DNA of 64,000 nt from contig CAYPRB010000007.1 of the NCBI GenBank assembly GCA_964413055.1, forward strand, positions 70,148 to 134,147. Reading direction: 5' to 3'. Below the pieces are notes generated by a model. That model saw only the letters and a program-made list of their open reading frames with translations. It searched no databases and was not told where the DNA came from. The stretch is from UBA3102 sp964413055. Lineage in GTDB: Bacteria; Bacillota; Desulfotomaculia; Desulfotomaculales; Pelotomaculaceae. Both the position numbers and the translations under genes were made by a program. Below are positions 1 through 8,792 of this stretch, in pieces. Each line of letters begins with the position of its first letter. Position 1 is the stretch's first letter.

Positions 1-378
1 CCCGGTCACCTCATTCAACGGGCCGGCTCCTTTTACGGCCGTCTCGACCAGATCAACCAACCGGGCCCGGTTCCTGGTGCCCACCAACAAGTCGACACCG
101 GGGATTTTCAATATTTCTTCGGGTGAAGTTTGCGCATAACAACCGGTCACGGCAATCAGGGCACCGGGATTTTTCCTGATCGCCCGGCGGATCATCTGCC
201 TGGATTTACGGTCCCCCAGGTGCGTAACGGTACAGGTGTTTATTATGTATACATCCGCCCGGTCCTCAAACGCCACCGTTTGATAACCCCGTTCCCGGAA
301 AAGAGCCTCTATAACGGCCGATTCATATTGATTTACCTTACATCCCAGGGTGTAAACCGCTACTTTTTTGTTACCCAT
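1..378 (-). CDS. mtaB: MtaB-type tRNA methylthiotransferase, N-terminal part (cut by window edge)
   Basis: The product is expected to be the radical SAM enzyme that adds a methylthio group to the N6-threonylcarbamoyladenosine at position 37 of tRNAs. The ATG is at 378 and the frame stays open to base 1, giving 126 residues of a protein normally about 430 long. Visible is the UPF0004 N-terminal domain: VAVYTLGCKVNQYES at the start, then INTCTVT and VTGCYAQ, which carry three cysteines for the auxiliary iron-sulfur cluster. The radical SAM cysteines lie beyond the window. The start overlaps the rsmE stop by 8 nt, so it is the last visible gene of the dnaJ-prmA-rsmE run. MtaB rather than MiaB or RimO is favoured by the LGCKVNQYE wording and by this conserved gene order. 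Confidence 0.9.
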   Translation of the reverse strand, partial: MGNKKVAVYTLGCKVNQYESAVIEALFRERGYQTVAFEDRADVYIINTCTVTHLGDRKSRQMIRRAIRKNPGALIAVTGCYAQTSPEEILKIPGVDLLVGTRNRARLVDLVETAVKGAGPLNEVTG

Positions 379-1135
379 CAGCTGCTTCTCCCCCAAGGTC
401 GCCCCATTGATAAAGAATAATTGATAAGACTGCCAGTCCCGCGGTCTCCGTGCGCAGGATCCGCGGCCCCAGGGAGACCGGGAGCATGCCGTGCGCCACG
501 GCTGTCCTTACCTCGTCAGGGGTAAATCCTCCCTCAGGACCGATAAAAACGTAAACCTCTTCCCCGACCATATCCCGGTCCCGACGGAAAATTTCTTTCA
601 GAGTGCGTACTTTTTCCTCTTCCCAGAGTATAAAAGCCGCTGCTTCCGGCGGCATGTCCTCCCATACCCGGTTCCAACCGGCTGGTTCCAGCACTTCCGG
701 CACATCGGCGCGCCGGCATTGTTTGGCCGCCTCCAGGGCAATGCGCCGCCAGCGCTCCAACCTTCTTAAAGACTTGTCCCCCTTCAATTTAACCACCGAC
801 CGGCGGCAAATAAGAGGTATCACCCGGCTGATACCGATTTCGGTCCCTTTTTGGATAATCAAATCCATTTTGTCTCCCTTGGGGATACCCTGGACCAGGG
901 TAACCCGGACGGGAATTCCGGTTCCCGCCGCAACTTCTTTTTTGATCGTACAGGTTACCTGCTCCCGGCAGGCTTTTTCAATCACGGCCTCATAAGCCCC
1001 GCCCCGGCCATCCAAAACTAAAAGCCCGTCTCCGGGTCCAAGGCGCAGCACCCTATTTATATGATTGACATCCGGCCCGCTGATATAAACCTGATCGTTA
1101 TTTATTTGTTCCGGTGCAACAAAAAAACGGGGCAT
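371..1135 (-). CDS. rsmE: 16S rRNA (uracil-1498-N3)-methyltransferase RsmE
   Basis: This SPOUT-family enzyme methylates N3 of U1498 in 16S rRNA. The 254-residue protein has the expected N-terminal PUA-like part beginning PRFFVAPEQI and the C-terminal trefoil-knot signature GPEGGF followed by LGPRILRTETA near the end. I chose the ATG at 1135 because GGAG lies 8 nt upstream; a longer reading from 1165 adds ten residues without a ribosome site and would remove the usual MPRFF start. It follows prmA after a 72-nt gap and overlaps mtaB. Confidence 0.93.
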   Translation of the reverse strand: MPRFFVAPEQINNDQVYISGPDVNHINRVLRLGPGDGLLVLDGRGGAYEAVIEKACREQVTCTIKKEVAAGTGIPVRVTLVQGIPKGDKMDLIIQKGTEIGISRVIPLICRRSVVKLKGDKSLRRLERWRRIALEAAKQCRRADVPEVLEPAGWNRVWEDMPPEAAAFILWEEEKVRTLKEIFRRDRDMVGEEVYVFIGPEGGFTPDEVRTAVAHGMLPVSLGPRILRTETAGLAVLSIILYQWGDLGGEAADG

Positions 1136-1207
1136 GACATTATCTCCAGATGTAAAATGACGCATAATCGTATAACTATGACCGGTTATTTTTCCGAAAC
1201 TCGAAAA

Positions 1208-2131
1208 TCAGTTTTTTTCTGCCGCAAATGCCACCCATTGGCCGTCCTCCAGCCTTTCAACAACGGTCAGCCCGGACGCCTCTATGGCGGCCCGCACTTC
1301 ACCGGACCGGTAACCGATGATCCCGGAAGCAATAAATATGCCCCTGCTGGCCAAAATACCCGCCGCATCCGGCGCTAACTCGATAATCACATCCGCAATA
1401 ATATTGGCAACGACCAACTCAACATGCTCTGCAGCAGCGTCCAGCAGGTTACCCTGAATCAACCGGATTTTCCCGTCCGCACCGTTTTTACGCACATTCC
1501 CGGCAGCTACCCGGCAGGCAACTGGATCCCGGTCGATTGCCGTCACCCGGTCCGCCCCCAATTTCGCCGCCGCCACGGCCAGGATGCCCGAACCGGTACC
1601 AACGTCACAAACTGTCTGCCCCGGCCGGACATACTTTTCCAGCAGCCGCAAACAAAGAGCAGTTGTGGCGTGGGTACCGCTGCCGAAGGCCATACCCGGG
1701 TCCATTTCCAGCACCAGGTCTCCCTCTCCCGGCAGGTAATCCTCCCATGAAGGTTTCACCACCAAATAACGGCCCACGCGCAGCGGCTTGTAATATGCCC
1801 GCCAGGCACCCGCCCAGTCTGATTCCGATACCGTTTTCGTATCCACTTCGGGCGCCGGATCTAAGTTCAGGCGGGCAACCGAGGACTTAACGGCGTCAAG
1901 CTGCCGTTCCCAACCGTTATGCCCCGGCAGGTAGCCGATAACCCGCGGCATTCCGGTTCCCACCGCCTCCGGAGGCACCCCCCATTCTTCAGGATGCGTC
2001 CGGCCGGCACAACCAAGAATAAAGGTGGGATCTTCAATCACCACCCCACCAGCTCCTATTTCATGAAAAATGTTTGCCACCGCCTCCACCCCTTCAAGCG
2101 GAGTGTGTACGGTAACTTCCAACCACTTCAA
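1208..2131 (-). CDS. prmA: Ribosomal protein L11 methyltransferase
   Basis: PrmA trimethylates residues of ribosomal protein L11 using S-adenosylmethionine. The 307-residue product starts with a ferredoxin-like substrate-recognition part (MKWLEVTVHTPLEGVEAV) and has a class I methyltransferase core with DVGTGSGILA around residue 177 and the acidic AIDRDP turn after it; VANIIADVI stands where the family has its substrate loop. The start is TTG with AGGAG 9 nt upstream; no ATG fits the family length. It directly follows dnaJ, a pairing common in Firmicutes. Confidence 0.93.
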   Translation of the reverse strand: MKWLEVTVHTPLEGVEAVANIFHEIGAGGVVIEDPTFILGCAGRTHPEEWGVPPEAVGTGMPRVIGYLPGHNGWERQLDAVKSSVARLNLDPAPEVDTKTVSESDWAGAWRAYYKPLRVGRYLVVKPSWEDYLPGEGDLVLEMDPGMAFGSGTHATTALCLRLLEKYVRPGQTVCDVGTGSGILAVAAAKLGADRVTAIDRDPVACRVAAGNVRKNGADGKIRLIQGNLLDAAAEHVELVVANIIADVIIELAPDAAGILASRGIFIASGIIGYRSGEVRAAIEASGLTVVERLEDGQWVAFAAEKN

Positions 2132-2150
2132 TCCGAATTACTCCTTTATT

Positions 2151-3296
2151 TTAACTCATAAAAGCATCTTTCATTTTCTCAAAAAAACTTTTATCCCCGG
2201 CTGTTTCCGTTCTCTGCAGCTGCTCCCCATAGGTGCGGCCAAAATCCCGCAATAATTCTTTCTGTTTTTCGGTCAGCTTGGTCGGGGTCACCACCTGTAT
2301 CCTGACGTGCTGGTCTCCCCGTCCGTACCCGTCAACATGCGGCACCCCTTTCCCTTTCATCCGGAAAAAGGTTCCTGACTGCGTCCCTTCGGGAATTTTA
2401 AGTCTGGCGACTCCATCCAAGGTGGGAACTTCCAGTTCGTCCCCCAATGCAGCCTGCACAAATGAAATCTTAACTTCGCATATTAAATCATCGCCCTCAC
2501 GGTTAAAAACACGATGCGGCTTGACATGAATAAACACATAAAGGTCACCGGGGGGACCGCCCCGCTTGCCGGACTCGCCTTCACCGGACAGGCGCAGGCG
2601 GCTGCCGTTGTCCACTCCGGGCGGCACCTTTACTTTAATGCTGCGCGATTTACGCACGTGGCCGGTACCACGGCAGGTAGGACAAGGCTTTGCAATGATC
2701 TTTCCAGTGCCGTGACAGCGGTCGCAAGTACGGGACTGGACCACGCGGCCGAAAGGCGTATTCTGGGCAAATTGCATTTGCCCGGTGCCGTTGCAGGCCG
2801 TACAAACTTCAGGTTTACTGCCCGCGGCCGCCCCGCTGCCGCCACAGGTACCACAGGACTCGGTGCGCGGTATCTTGATATCACGTTCCAGCCCGAAAGC
2901 AGCTTCCTTTAATGAAATTTCCAGGTCGTATTTCAGATCGGGTCCTTTTTCCGGGCCGGCACGCCGACGGCCGCCGCCCCCGAAAAACATCTCGAATATA
3001 TCCCCCAGCCCGCCTAAATCTTCAAAACCACCGAAACCGCCAAAGCCGCCGTAATTTTCAAACCCCTGCCCGTTTACACCGGCATGGCCGAAACGGTCGT
3101 AGCCGGCCCTTTTATCCGGATCGCACAGTACCACATAAGCCTCGCTGATCTCTTTGAATTTGGCTTCCGCGTTCTTGTCATCCGGGTTTGCATCCGGGTG
3201 ATATTTCCGCGCCAATTTACGGTAGGCCTTTTTAATTTCTTCGGTTGATGCGTTCCGTGACACGCCCAGCACTTCATAATAATCGCGTTTTGCCAT
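2151..3296 (-). CDS. dnaJ: Chaperone DnaJ (Hsp40)
   Basis: DnaJ delivers unfolded substrates to DnaK and stimulates its ATPase. The 381-residue protein is a complete type I Hsp40: a J domain in residues 1-70 with the HPD tripeptide in KYHPDANPDD, a glycine/phenylalanine-rich linker from about 75 to 120, four CxxCxGxG zinc repeats between about 145 and 210 (CGTCGGSG, CTACNGTG, CDRCHGTG, CPTCRGTG), and the C-terminal substrate-binding domains. It lies 203 nt downstream of dnaK with a stem-loop between them, which may lower its expression relative to dnaK. Confidence 0.97.
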   Translation of the reverse strand: MAKRDYYEVLGVSRNASTEEIKKAYRKLARKYHPDANPDDKNAEAKFKEISEAYVVLCDPDKRAGYDRFGHAGVNGQGFENYGGFGGFGGFEDLGGLGDIFEMFFGGGGRRRAGPEKGPDLKYDLEISLKEAAFGLERDIKIPRTESCGTCGGSGAAAGSKPEVCTACNGTGQMQFAQNTPFGRVVQSRTCDRCHGTGKIIAKPCPTCRGTGHVRKSRSIKVKVPPGVDNGSRLRLSGEGESGKRGGPPGDLYVFIHVKPHRVFNREGDDLICEVKISFVQAALGDELEVPTLDGVARLKIPEGTQSGTFFRMKGKGVPHVDGYGRGDQHVRIQVVTPTKLTEKQKELLRDFGRTYGEQLQRTETAGDKSFFEKMKDAFMS

Positions 3297-3331
3297 CTGC
3301 CCACCACCTTAAAAAACTAAAACCACAAAAG

Positions 3332-3358
3332 CAAGGGGAACCGAAATTCCCCTTTTAT
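3332..3358 (-). terminator. Stem-loop between dnaK and dnaJ
   Basis: An eight-base inverted repeat (AAGGGGAA paired with TTCCCCTT, about six bases in the loop) lies in the 203-nt gap between dnaK and dnaJ. On the minus strand only a broken T run follows, so partial termination or an mRNA-processing or stabilising site is as likely as a full terminator. Confidence 0.45.
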
Positions 3359-3499
3359 TTAAACCCACTTTATTATAATTTATTCTAACAGAGGAAACCT
3401 TACCTTTAATTTTAACTTTTTTTCTTCGCATAAGCAGTGACATCCGCACGGGGTCAATAAATCCCGTGCATCCTGCCACAAAACAAAGCATAACTGTCG

Positions 3500-5347
3500 T
3501 TATTTATCTTCTTTTACTTCGAAATCAGCATCAACCACTTCGTCTTTAGCTGCCTTACCCTCTTCGCCGGCCTGCCCTGCACCGGCTCCGCCTCCGGCCT
3601 GGTCCTGTTCCGGCGCGGTTTTCTGGTACATGGCGGCCGTCAGTTCATACAGCGGGCCGGTTAGAGCTTCCAGTTTGGATTTAATTTCATCAAGGTTATC
3701 ACCTTTTAAGGCTTCCTTCAAGTCGTCGGTAGCCTTCTGCAATTTTTCAATATCGGCCGCTTCCGCCTTATCTTTAAATTCGTTGATGGTCTTTTCGGCC
3801 TGGTACACCATCGTATCGGCCTGGTTACGGATTTCCACTTCTTCCTTCTGCTTTTTATCTTCTTCGGCGTGTTTTTCGGCTTCTTTGACCATCTTGTCGA
3901 TTTCATCTTCGTTCAGGTTGGTAGAGGCAGTAATGGTCATGCTCTGTTCCTTGCCGGTGCCCATATCCTTGGCCGAAACATTGACGATACCGTTAACATC
4001 GATATCAAACTTGACTTCTATCTGCGGCACCCCGCGCGGTGCGGGCGGTATACCGGTGAGAGTAAACCGTCCCAGGGTTTTGTTATGTGCCGCCATCGAA
4101 CGCTCGCCCTGGAGCACGTGGATTTCAACCGTGGTCTGACCGTCCGCGGCAGTCGAAAAAATCTGACTCTTGGAAGTAGGAATAGTGGTATTTCTTTCAA
4201 TAAGCCTGGTATATACTCCGCCCAGGGTTTCGATACCCAGGGACAGGGGCGTTACATCGAGTAACAAGACATCTTTGACTTCACCGGCCAATACACCTGC
4301 CTGGATGGCCGCACCGATCGCGACACATTCATCGGGATTAATCCCCTTGTGTGCTTCCTTGCCCAAAAACTTGCGGATGGCATCATGCACCGCAGGCATC
4401 CTGGTGGCACCGCCCACCAGCAGGATCTTGTTAATATCCTTGGGCTGCAGCCCGGCGTCTGAAAGTGCCTGGCGGGCCGGCCCCATGGTTTTTTCAAGCA
4501 AATCCGCGGTCATTTCTTCGAATTTGGCCCTGGTCAGATTGATGTCCAGGTGCTTCGGACCGTTTTCATCAGCGGATATAAACGGCAGGTTGATATTGGT
4601 GGTCGCCACCCCGGAAAGTTCAATTTTGGCCTTCTCGGCAGCTTCCTTGAGACGCTGCAGCGCCATCTTGTCTTTGCCCAGGTCGATTCCCGAGTCTTTT
4701 TTGAATTCAGTAACGAGGTGCTCGATAATCCGCTGGTCGAAATCATCACCGCCCAGGCGGTTGTTACCGCTGGTCGCCTTAACTTCAAAAACGCCGTCTC
4801 CCAATTCCAGAATGGACACGTCAAAAGTGCCGCCGCCCAGGTCAAATACCAGCATGGTCTGGTCTTCATCCTTATCCAGACCGTAGGCCAGTGCCGCCGC
4901 CGTGGGCTCGTTGATGATACGCAGCACCTCCAGCCCGGCAATTTTGCCGGCATCCTTGGTCGCCTGGCGCTGCGAATCGCTGAAATAAGCCGGAACGGTG
5001 ATTACCGCCTGCGTCACCTTTCCGCCCAGGTAAGCCTCGGCATCAGCCTTCATCTTCTGTAAAACCATAGCTGAAATTTCCTGCGGAGTTAATTCTTTAT
5101 CGTCAATTTTCACCTTGTATTCAGTGCCCATATGGCGTTTGATAGAACCTACGGTACGTTCCGGGTTACTCACGGCCTGTCTTTTCGCCACCTGACCCAC
5201 CAGCCGCTCGCCCGTCTTGGAAAAACCTACCACTGAAGGAGTGGTTCTGGCCCCTTCCGCGTTGGGAATAACCACCGCCTCGCCGCCTTCCATGACAGCC
5301 ACGCAGGAGTTGGTGGTCCCCAGATCTATTCCGATTACTTTAGACAT
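3500..5347 (-). CDS. dnaK: Chaperone DnaK (Hsp70)
   Basis: This is the ATP-dependent Hsp70 chaperone. The 615-residue protein opens with the ATPase phosphate loop GIDLGTTNSCVAVMEG, contains the second phosphate loop DLGGGTFDVS around residue 170, the adenosine loop VGGATRMPAV near 310, the linker VLLLDVTPLSLGIET near 360, then the substrate-binding beta domain and a helical lid ending in an acidic tail (VVDADFEVKEDK). It follows grpE by 37 nt in the HrcA-controlled operon. Length and motifs are normal for Firmicutes. Confidence 0.98.
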   Translation of the reverse strand: MSKVIGIDLGTTNSCVAVMEGGEAVVIPNAEGARTTPSVVGFSKTGERLVGQVAKRQAVSNPERTVGSIKRHMGTEYKVKIDDKELTPQEISAMVLQKMKADAEAYLGGKVTQAVITVPAYFSDSQRQATKDAGKIAGLEVLRIINEPTAAALAYGLDKDEDQTMLVFDLGGGTFDVSILELGDGVFEVKATSGNNRLGGDDFDQRIIEHLVTEFKKDSGIDLGKDKMALQRLKEAAEKAKIELSGVATTNINLPFISADENGPKHLDINLTRAKFEEMTADLLEKTMGPARQALSDAGLQPKDINKILLVGGATRMPAVHDAIRKFLGKEAHKGINPDECVAIGAAIQAGVLAGEVKDVLLLDVTPLSLGIETLGGVYTRLIERNTTIPTSKSQIFSTAADGQTTVEIHVLQGERSMAAHNKTLGRFTLTGIPPAPRGVPQIEVKFDIDVNGIVNVSAKDMGTGKEQSMTITASTNLNEDEIDKMVKEAEKHAEEDKKQKEEVEIRNQADTMVYQAEKTINEFKDKAEAADIEKLQKATDDLKEALKGDNLDEIKSKLEALTGPLYELTAAMYQKTAPEQDQAGGGAGAGQAGEEGKAAKDEVVDADFEVKEDK

Positions 5348-5384
5348 TTTATTCTACCTCCCGATTCTTTTTATAAGTTTTAAT

Positions 5385-6008
5385 TTATGGTTTCTTCGCC
5401 ACTTTTACCATCGACGGACGGATTACTTTATCCTTTAAACAGTAGCCCCGCCGGAATTCTTCAATAACCGTATTCTCGGCATATTCCTCCGTTTCGACCT
5501 GAAACACCGCCTCGTGCCTGGCCGGGTCAAACTCTTCACCGACGGCGTTAATCGCAGCTAATCCTTCAGCGGCCAGGACATCCTGCAACTGCCTGTAAAT
5601 CAATTCCACTCCGGTTTTGAAACCCTCTACAGTATCACCTTCCGCCGTCATGGCCCGCTCGAAATTGTCCATTACCGGCAACAACGCGCAGACCAACTGC
5701 TCGGACGCATATTTATTAAGACTTTCCGTTTCCTGGCGGGTCCGCCTTCGGAAGTTATCGTAGTCAGCCTGCAACCTGGCCAGGCGGTTATAATAGTCCT
5801 CCGCCTTTTTACTCGCTTCCGCCAACTTTTTTTTAAGCGCAACCGGATCTTCTGCAGCGTTAAAAGTATCCTGCTTCGATTCCCCGGAAACCTCCCGGGC
5901 CTCCGCCGGTTTTTCCTGCCCTGCATCATCGCTTCCGTTTAATTCAGCTTCTTTGACGTTCATTTCCTCCACGCGCTCACTTTTTTCTTCACTGCTCATA
6001 ATTTTCAC
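5385..6008 (-). CDS. grpE: Nucleotide exchange factor GrpE
   Basis: GrpE releases ADP from DnaK. The 207-residue product has a low-complexity acidic N-terminus, a long coiled coil (about 55-120, ending RLQADYDNFRRRTRQE) and the C-terminal beta domain with the family ending GYCLKDKVIRPSMVKVAK. The first ATG (6008) lies one base past the chaperonin stop; a second ATG at 5999 (MSSEEKSE) is equally possible. The close packing with the chaperonin gene argues for translational coupling. Confidence 0.95.
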   Translation of the reverse strand: MKIMSSEEKSERVEEMNVKEAELNGSDDAGQEKPAEAREVSGESKQDTFNAAEDPVALKKKLAEASKKAEDYYNRLARLQADYDNFRRRTRQETESLNKYASEQLVCALLPVMDNFERAMTAEGDTVEGFKTGVELIYRQLQDVLAAEGLAAINAVGEEFDPARHEAVFQVETEEYAENTVIEEFRRGYCLKDKVIRPSMVKVAKKP

Positions 6009-6009
6009 C

Positions 6010-7587
6010 TCACAAGCCGCTTATTCCGGCATCCACTGCCGGGACTCCCTTATCTTCCCGCTTCTTAATTATGGTGTCAATGCGTAAAATCGCTTCTGCC
6101 ACCTCTCCTGCCGCTTTCAAGGCATATATTTTCACATCGGCAGGGTCAACAATACCCTTTTCGTACATATCAGCCACCGCACCGTTATCACAATCAATCG
6201 CCAGCGAATTCTTTCCCGTCTTGGCCTGGGACGCAATCACGTCCCCCATTTTTTCCAGGGGGTTGAACCCGGCATTGGCAACGATCTGGGACATCGGCCG
6301 CTTCAAAGCTTCGACCACACAGTCCACTCCGTACGCCGCCATGCCCCGAATGCCTTCCCTGACTTTTTCCACTTCCCGTGCAATCGCCAATTCCACGGAC
6401 CCACCGCCGGGAATCACGCCGCCCCTTACCGCCGCCTGGACCGATGAAGCGGCGTCCCGGGCAATACGCTCTCTTTCACCCACCACTTCGGAAGTAGCCG
6501 CGCCCACCAGCACGGTAGCCATGGGTTTGCCGCCGCCCCCCAGGATCCAAACCTGCTCCAGCTTTTCATCATGATAAACCCTTTCGGCCTTCCCGAAGTA
6601 CTTCTCCAGCTCGGCAGCCTTTTTTTTCAGGCCGGTACGCCTAATCACCCGGGCACCGGTATGTTCAACCGCCCGGCGCAGTTCCTTGCCGGCCACCCTC
6701 TGAACCACCATGATCCCCGCGTCAGTCAGTATTTCATCGGCAAGGTCGTCAACCCCGCGGTCCGCCAGAATCAGGTTCACGCCCATACCGGCAATTTTAT
6801 GCACGTTTTCTTTAAACTCTTCCCGGAACTGCAGGTAACGTGAAAAACCTGTCTCGGTACGCAATGCCTCTTCATCAATTTCTTCCGGCTCCAGGGCATC
6901 ATCGATAATTAATATTTTTGCCTGGCGGAGTTCCACGGGCATCTGACGGTTCATCCGTTCCTTATTAATAATTATACCCATAAACACCTGATTTTCAGCA
7001 CTTTCTTCCGCCACCACGGTATCGGAAAACTTAAACGAGGGGTCATCCTTTAATTTTTCTTTACCGATCAAAACCGCCGCCCGCACCACCAGGTCGGCAA
7101 TGTCCCCGTGCTCGCGCCCGGCCACCAGGGCCACCTGGCGGACCGCCGGGTCATCCAGCTTTTCAACCGGCCGGGCCTGTACCCGCATCAAGGCCAGCGC
7201 TCTTTCCAGGCCGGTTCTTAACCCTTCGAGCACCCGCGCCACCGGTACCCCTTTGAGTACCTGTTCCACCCCGGTGCCGACCAGGGTACCGGCCATCACG
7301 GTAGCCGTGGTGGTACCGTCACCGATTGCTTCCTGCTGGGCCTTGGCAATATTGATCAACATTCTGGCCGCCGGATGATTGGCCTCCATCAGGGTCAGAA
7401 TAGTAACCCCGTCGTTGGTGATCACCACCCCGCCGAATTGATCTACCAGCATGGTGTCCAGACCCTTGGGCCCCAGGGTACCTTCCACCGCGCCGGCTAT
7501 GGCCCGGATGGCACTTGAGTTGTTCGTCAGGGCAGCCAGTCTTTCATCCACCTCGGAGTCTTGCGTAGCTTCTTTTTTAAAACTCAA
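6010..7587 (-). CDS. Group III (thermosome-like) bacterial chaperonin
   Basis: This is a chaperonin of the archaeal/eukaryotic TCP-1 type rather than GroEL, expected to form a double ring with a built-in lid and to work without GroES. In the 525-residue protein I see the nucleotide-binding TLGPKGLDTMLV near residue 40, the ATPase motif GDGTTTATVMAG near 90, a protrusion-bearing apical middle, GGGSVELAIA near 395 and the C-terminal YALKAAGEVAEAILRIDTIIKKRE. The usual glycine/methionine C-tail is missing. Its start overlaps the hrcA stop by 4 nt and its end meets grpE, so it is under the CIRCE element. Such genes in the dnaK operon of Carboxydothermus and relatives are established as group III chaperonins. 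Confidence 0.93.
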   Translation of the reverse strand: MSFKKEATQDSEVDERLAALTNNSSAIRAIAGAVEGTLGPKGLDTMLVDQFGGVVITNDGVTILTLMEANHPAARMLINIAKAQQEAIGDGTTTATVMAGTLVGTGVEQVLKGVPVARVLEGLRTGLERALALMRVQARPVEKLDDPAVRQVALVAGREHGDIADLVVRAAVLIGKEKLKDDPSFKFSDTVVAEESAENQVFMGIIINKERMNRQMPVELRQAKILIIDDALEPEEIDEEALRTETGFSRYLQFREEFKENVHKIAGMGVNLILADRGVDDLADEILTDAGIMVVQRVAGKELRRAVEHTGARVIRRTGLKKKAAELEKYFGKAERVYHDEKLEQVWILGGGGKPMATVLVGAATSEVVGERERIARDAASSVQAAVRGGVIPGGGSVELAIAREVEKVREGIRGMAAYGVDCVVEALKRPMSQIVANAGFNPLEKMGDVIASQAKTGKNSLAIDCDNGAVADMYEKGIVDPADVKIYALKAAGEVAEAILRIDTIIKKREDKGVPAVDAGISGL

Positions 7588-8645
7588 ATGTTTCCCCCCT
7601 TATTACCGCTACCCCCGATAACCCGTTCCAGAACCCGGGAAAGGTTCTTGGTCGTAAAATCAACCACGCTGATCACCCGGGCATATTCCATTCTGGTCGG
7701 GCCAATCACGCCCAAGGAACCGATCCTGCGCCCGCTTACGGAATAAGGAGCGGTAATCATGCTGCATTCCCTGATCCCCTCATTATCAATCTCCCCGCCG
7801 ATACGCACCGTAATCACGTCACCGGCATTTCCGCCCTTAAGCAGACGGTGCAGCATTTCTTCCTGCTCCAGAATACTGAGCAGCGTTTTAACCTTTTCCA
7901 CGTTGTGAAATTCAGGTTGGTTCAACATATTAAATACCCCGCCGAGGTATATTTTATCCTCCGGCTTAATCACCAGGCTTTCGTGAATTAAATCCATGGC
8001 CAGGTCCAATATTTGTTTATGTTTGGCCAACTCGTAATAAATCTCTTTCATTAAGGTAAGCTTTATTTTTTCCATGGTCAGTCCCTGGAGCTTGGCATTC
8101 AGCACGCAGGTTATGGTGTTCATATCCCCGGCATTAAGACTTTCCGGCACCTCCAGCATCCGGTGGTGGACGATCCCGTTATCCATTACAACAATAATCA
8201 TCGCCTGGGCGGGCTGCATGGAAATAATCTGGATATGCTTGAAACTGCTGGCTTCGATCCGGGGACTGAGTACCATGGCCGTATACTGGGTAAGCTGGGA
8301 CAGAAGAACCCCGGCCTTTTGAATCACCTGACCCACGTCCCTGACCCGGGCCGCAAATTCCCGCCGGATGATATTTTCCTCTTCTTTGGTCAGCTTCTTT
8401 CTCTTCATTAAATAATCCACATAATAGCGGTAACCGCGTTCGGAAGGAATGCGGCCCGAGGAAGTATGGGGCTGTTCTATATAACCCATTTCCTCCAGAT
8501 CAGCCATCTCGTTCCGGATCGTGGCAGGGCTCACACCCAGTTTGTATCTCTTTGCTATGGTCCGGGAACCAACCGGTTCGGCTGTAGTAATATAATCGCG
8601 AATAATGGCCAGAAGCACCCTTTGCTTGCGGTCATCGATTCTCAA
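7584..8645 (-). CDS. hrcA: Heat-inducible transcription repressor HrcA
   Basis: HrcA binds CIRCE and represses class I heat-shock genes. The 353-residue protein has an N-terminal winged helix (LRIDDRKQRVLLAIIRDY, then KLGVSPATIRNEM) and the C-terminal GAF-like and dimerisation domains ending ISVVDFTTKNLSRVLE. The start is TTG at 8645 with AGGAGG 9 nt upstream. A longer reading from 8675 would start inside the operator and lacks a ribosome site. It is the first gene of the hrcA-chaperonin-grpE-dnaK-dnaJ unit and should be autoregulated. Confidence 0.96.
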   Translation of the reverse strand: MRIDDRKQRVLLAIIRDYITTAEPVGSRTIAKRYKLGVSPATIRNEMADLEEMGYIEQPHTSSGRIPSERGYRYYVDYLMKRKKLTKEEENIIRREFAARVRDVGQVIQKAGVLLSQLTQYTAMVLSPRIEASSFKHIQIISMQPAQAMIIVVMDNGIVHHRMLEVPESLNAGDMNTITCVLNAKLQGLTMEKIKLTLMKEIYYELAKHKQILDLAMDLIHESLVIKPEDKIYLGGVFNMLNQPEFHNVEKVKTLLSILEQEEMLHRLLKGGNAGDVITVRIGGEIDNEGIRECSMITAPYSVSGRRIGSLGVIGPTRMEYARVISVVDFTTKNLSRVLERVIGGSGNKGGNI

Positions 8646-8668
8646 ACCGGACCCACCTCCTGATCCTG

Positions 8669-8695
8669 TTAGCACTCTAAGTTATTGAGTGCTAA
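8669..8695. promoter_or_regulatory. CIRCE operator (HrcA binding site)
   Basis: TTAGCACTC, nine bases, then GAGTGCTAA: a perfect match to the CIRCE inverted repeat. It sits 24 nt upstream of the hrcA TTG start and just downstream of the promoter, the normal arrangement for HrcA autorepression. Confidence 0.99.
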
Positions 8696-8710
8696 CCGTT
8701 CATTAAATAA

Positions 8711-8739
8711 AAAATAGCATTACTCCATGTTTTTGTCAA
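8711..8739 (-). promoter_or_regulatory. Sigma-A-type promoter of the hrcA-dnaK operon
   Basis: On the minus strand a perfect -35 TTGACA (8734-8739) is separated by 17 bases from a -10 TATTTT (8711-8716). The transcription start would fall immediately before or at the CIRCE element. Confidence 0.9.
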
Positions 8740-8792
8740 GACAGAATCACAAAGAAAAAACTGACCGGATTAAAACGATATTCATAATTTCA

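Noticed and set aside
4170..4886. Long plus-strand open frame opposite dnaK (238 residues)
   Set aside because: Shadow of a conserved GC-rich gene; the sequence is serine/leucine-rich without any family signal.
8646..8675. Upstream GTG start for HrcA
   Set aside because: It lies inside the CIRCE element and lacks a ribosome site; the TTG at 8645 has AGGAGG at the right distance.
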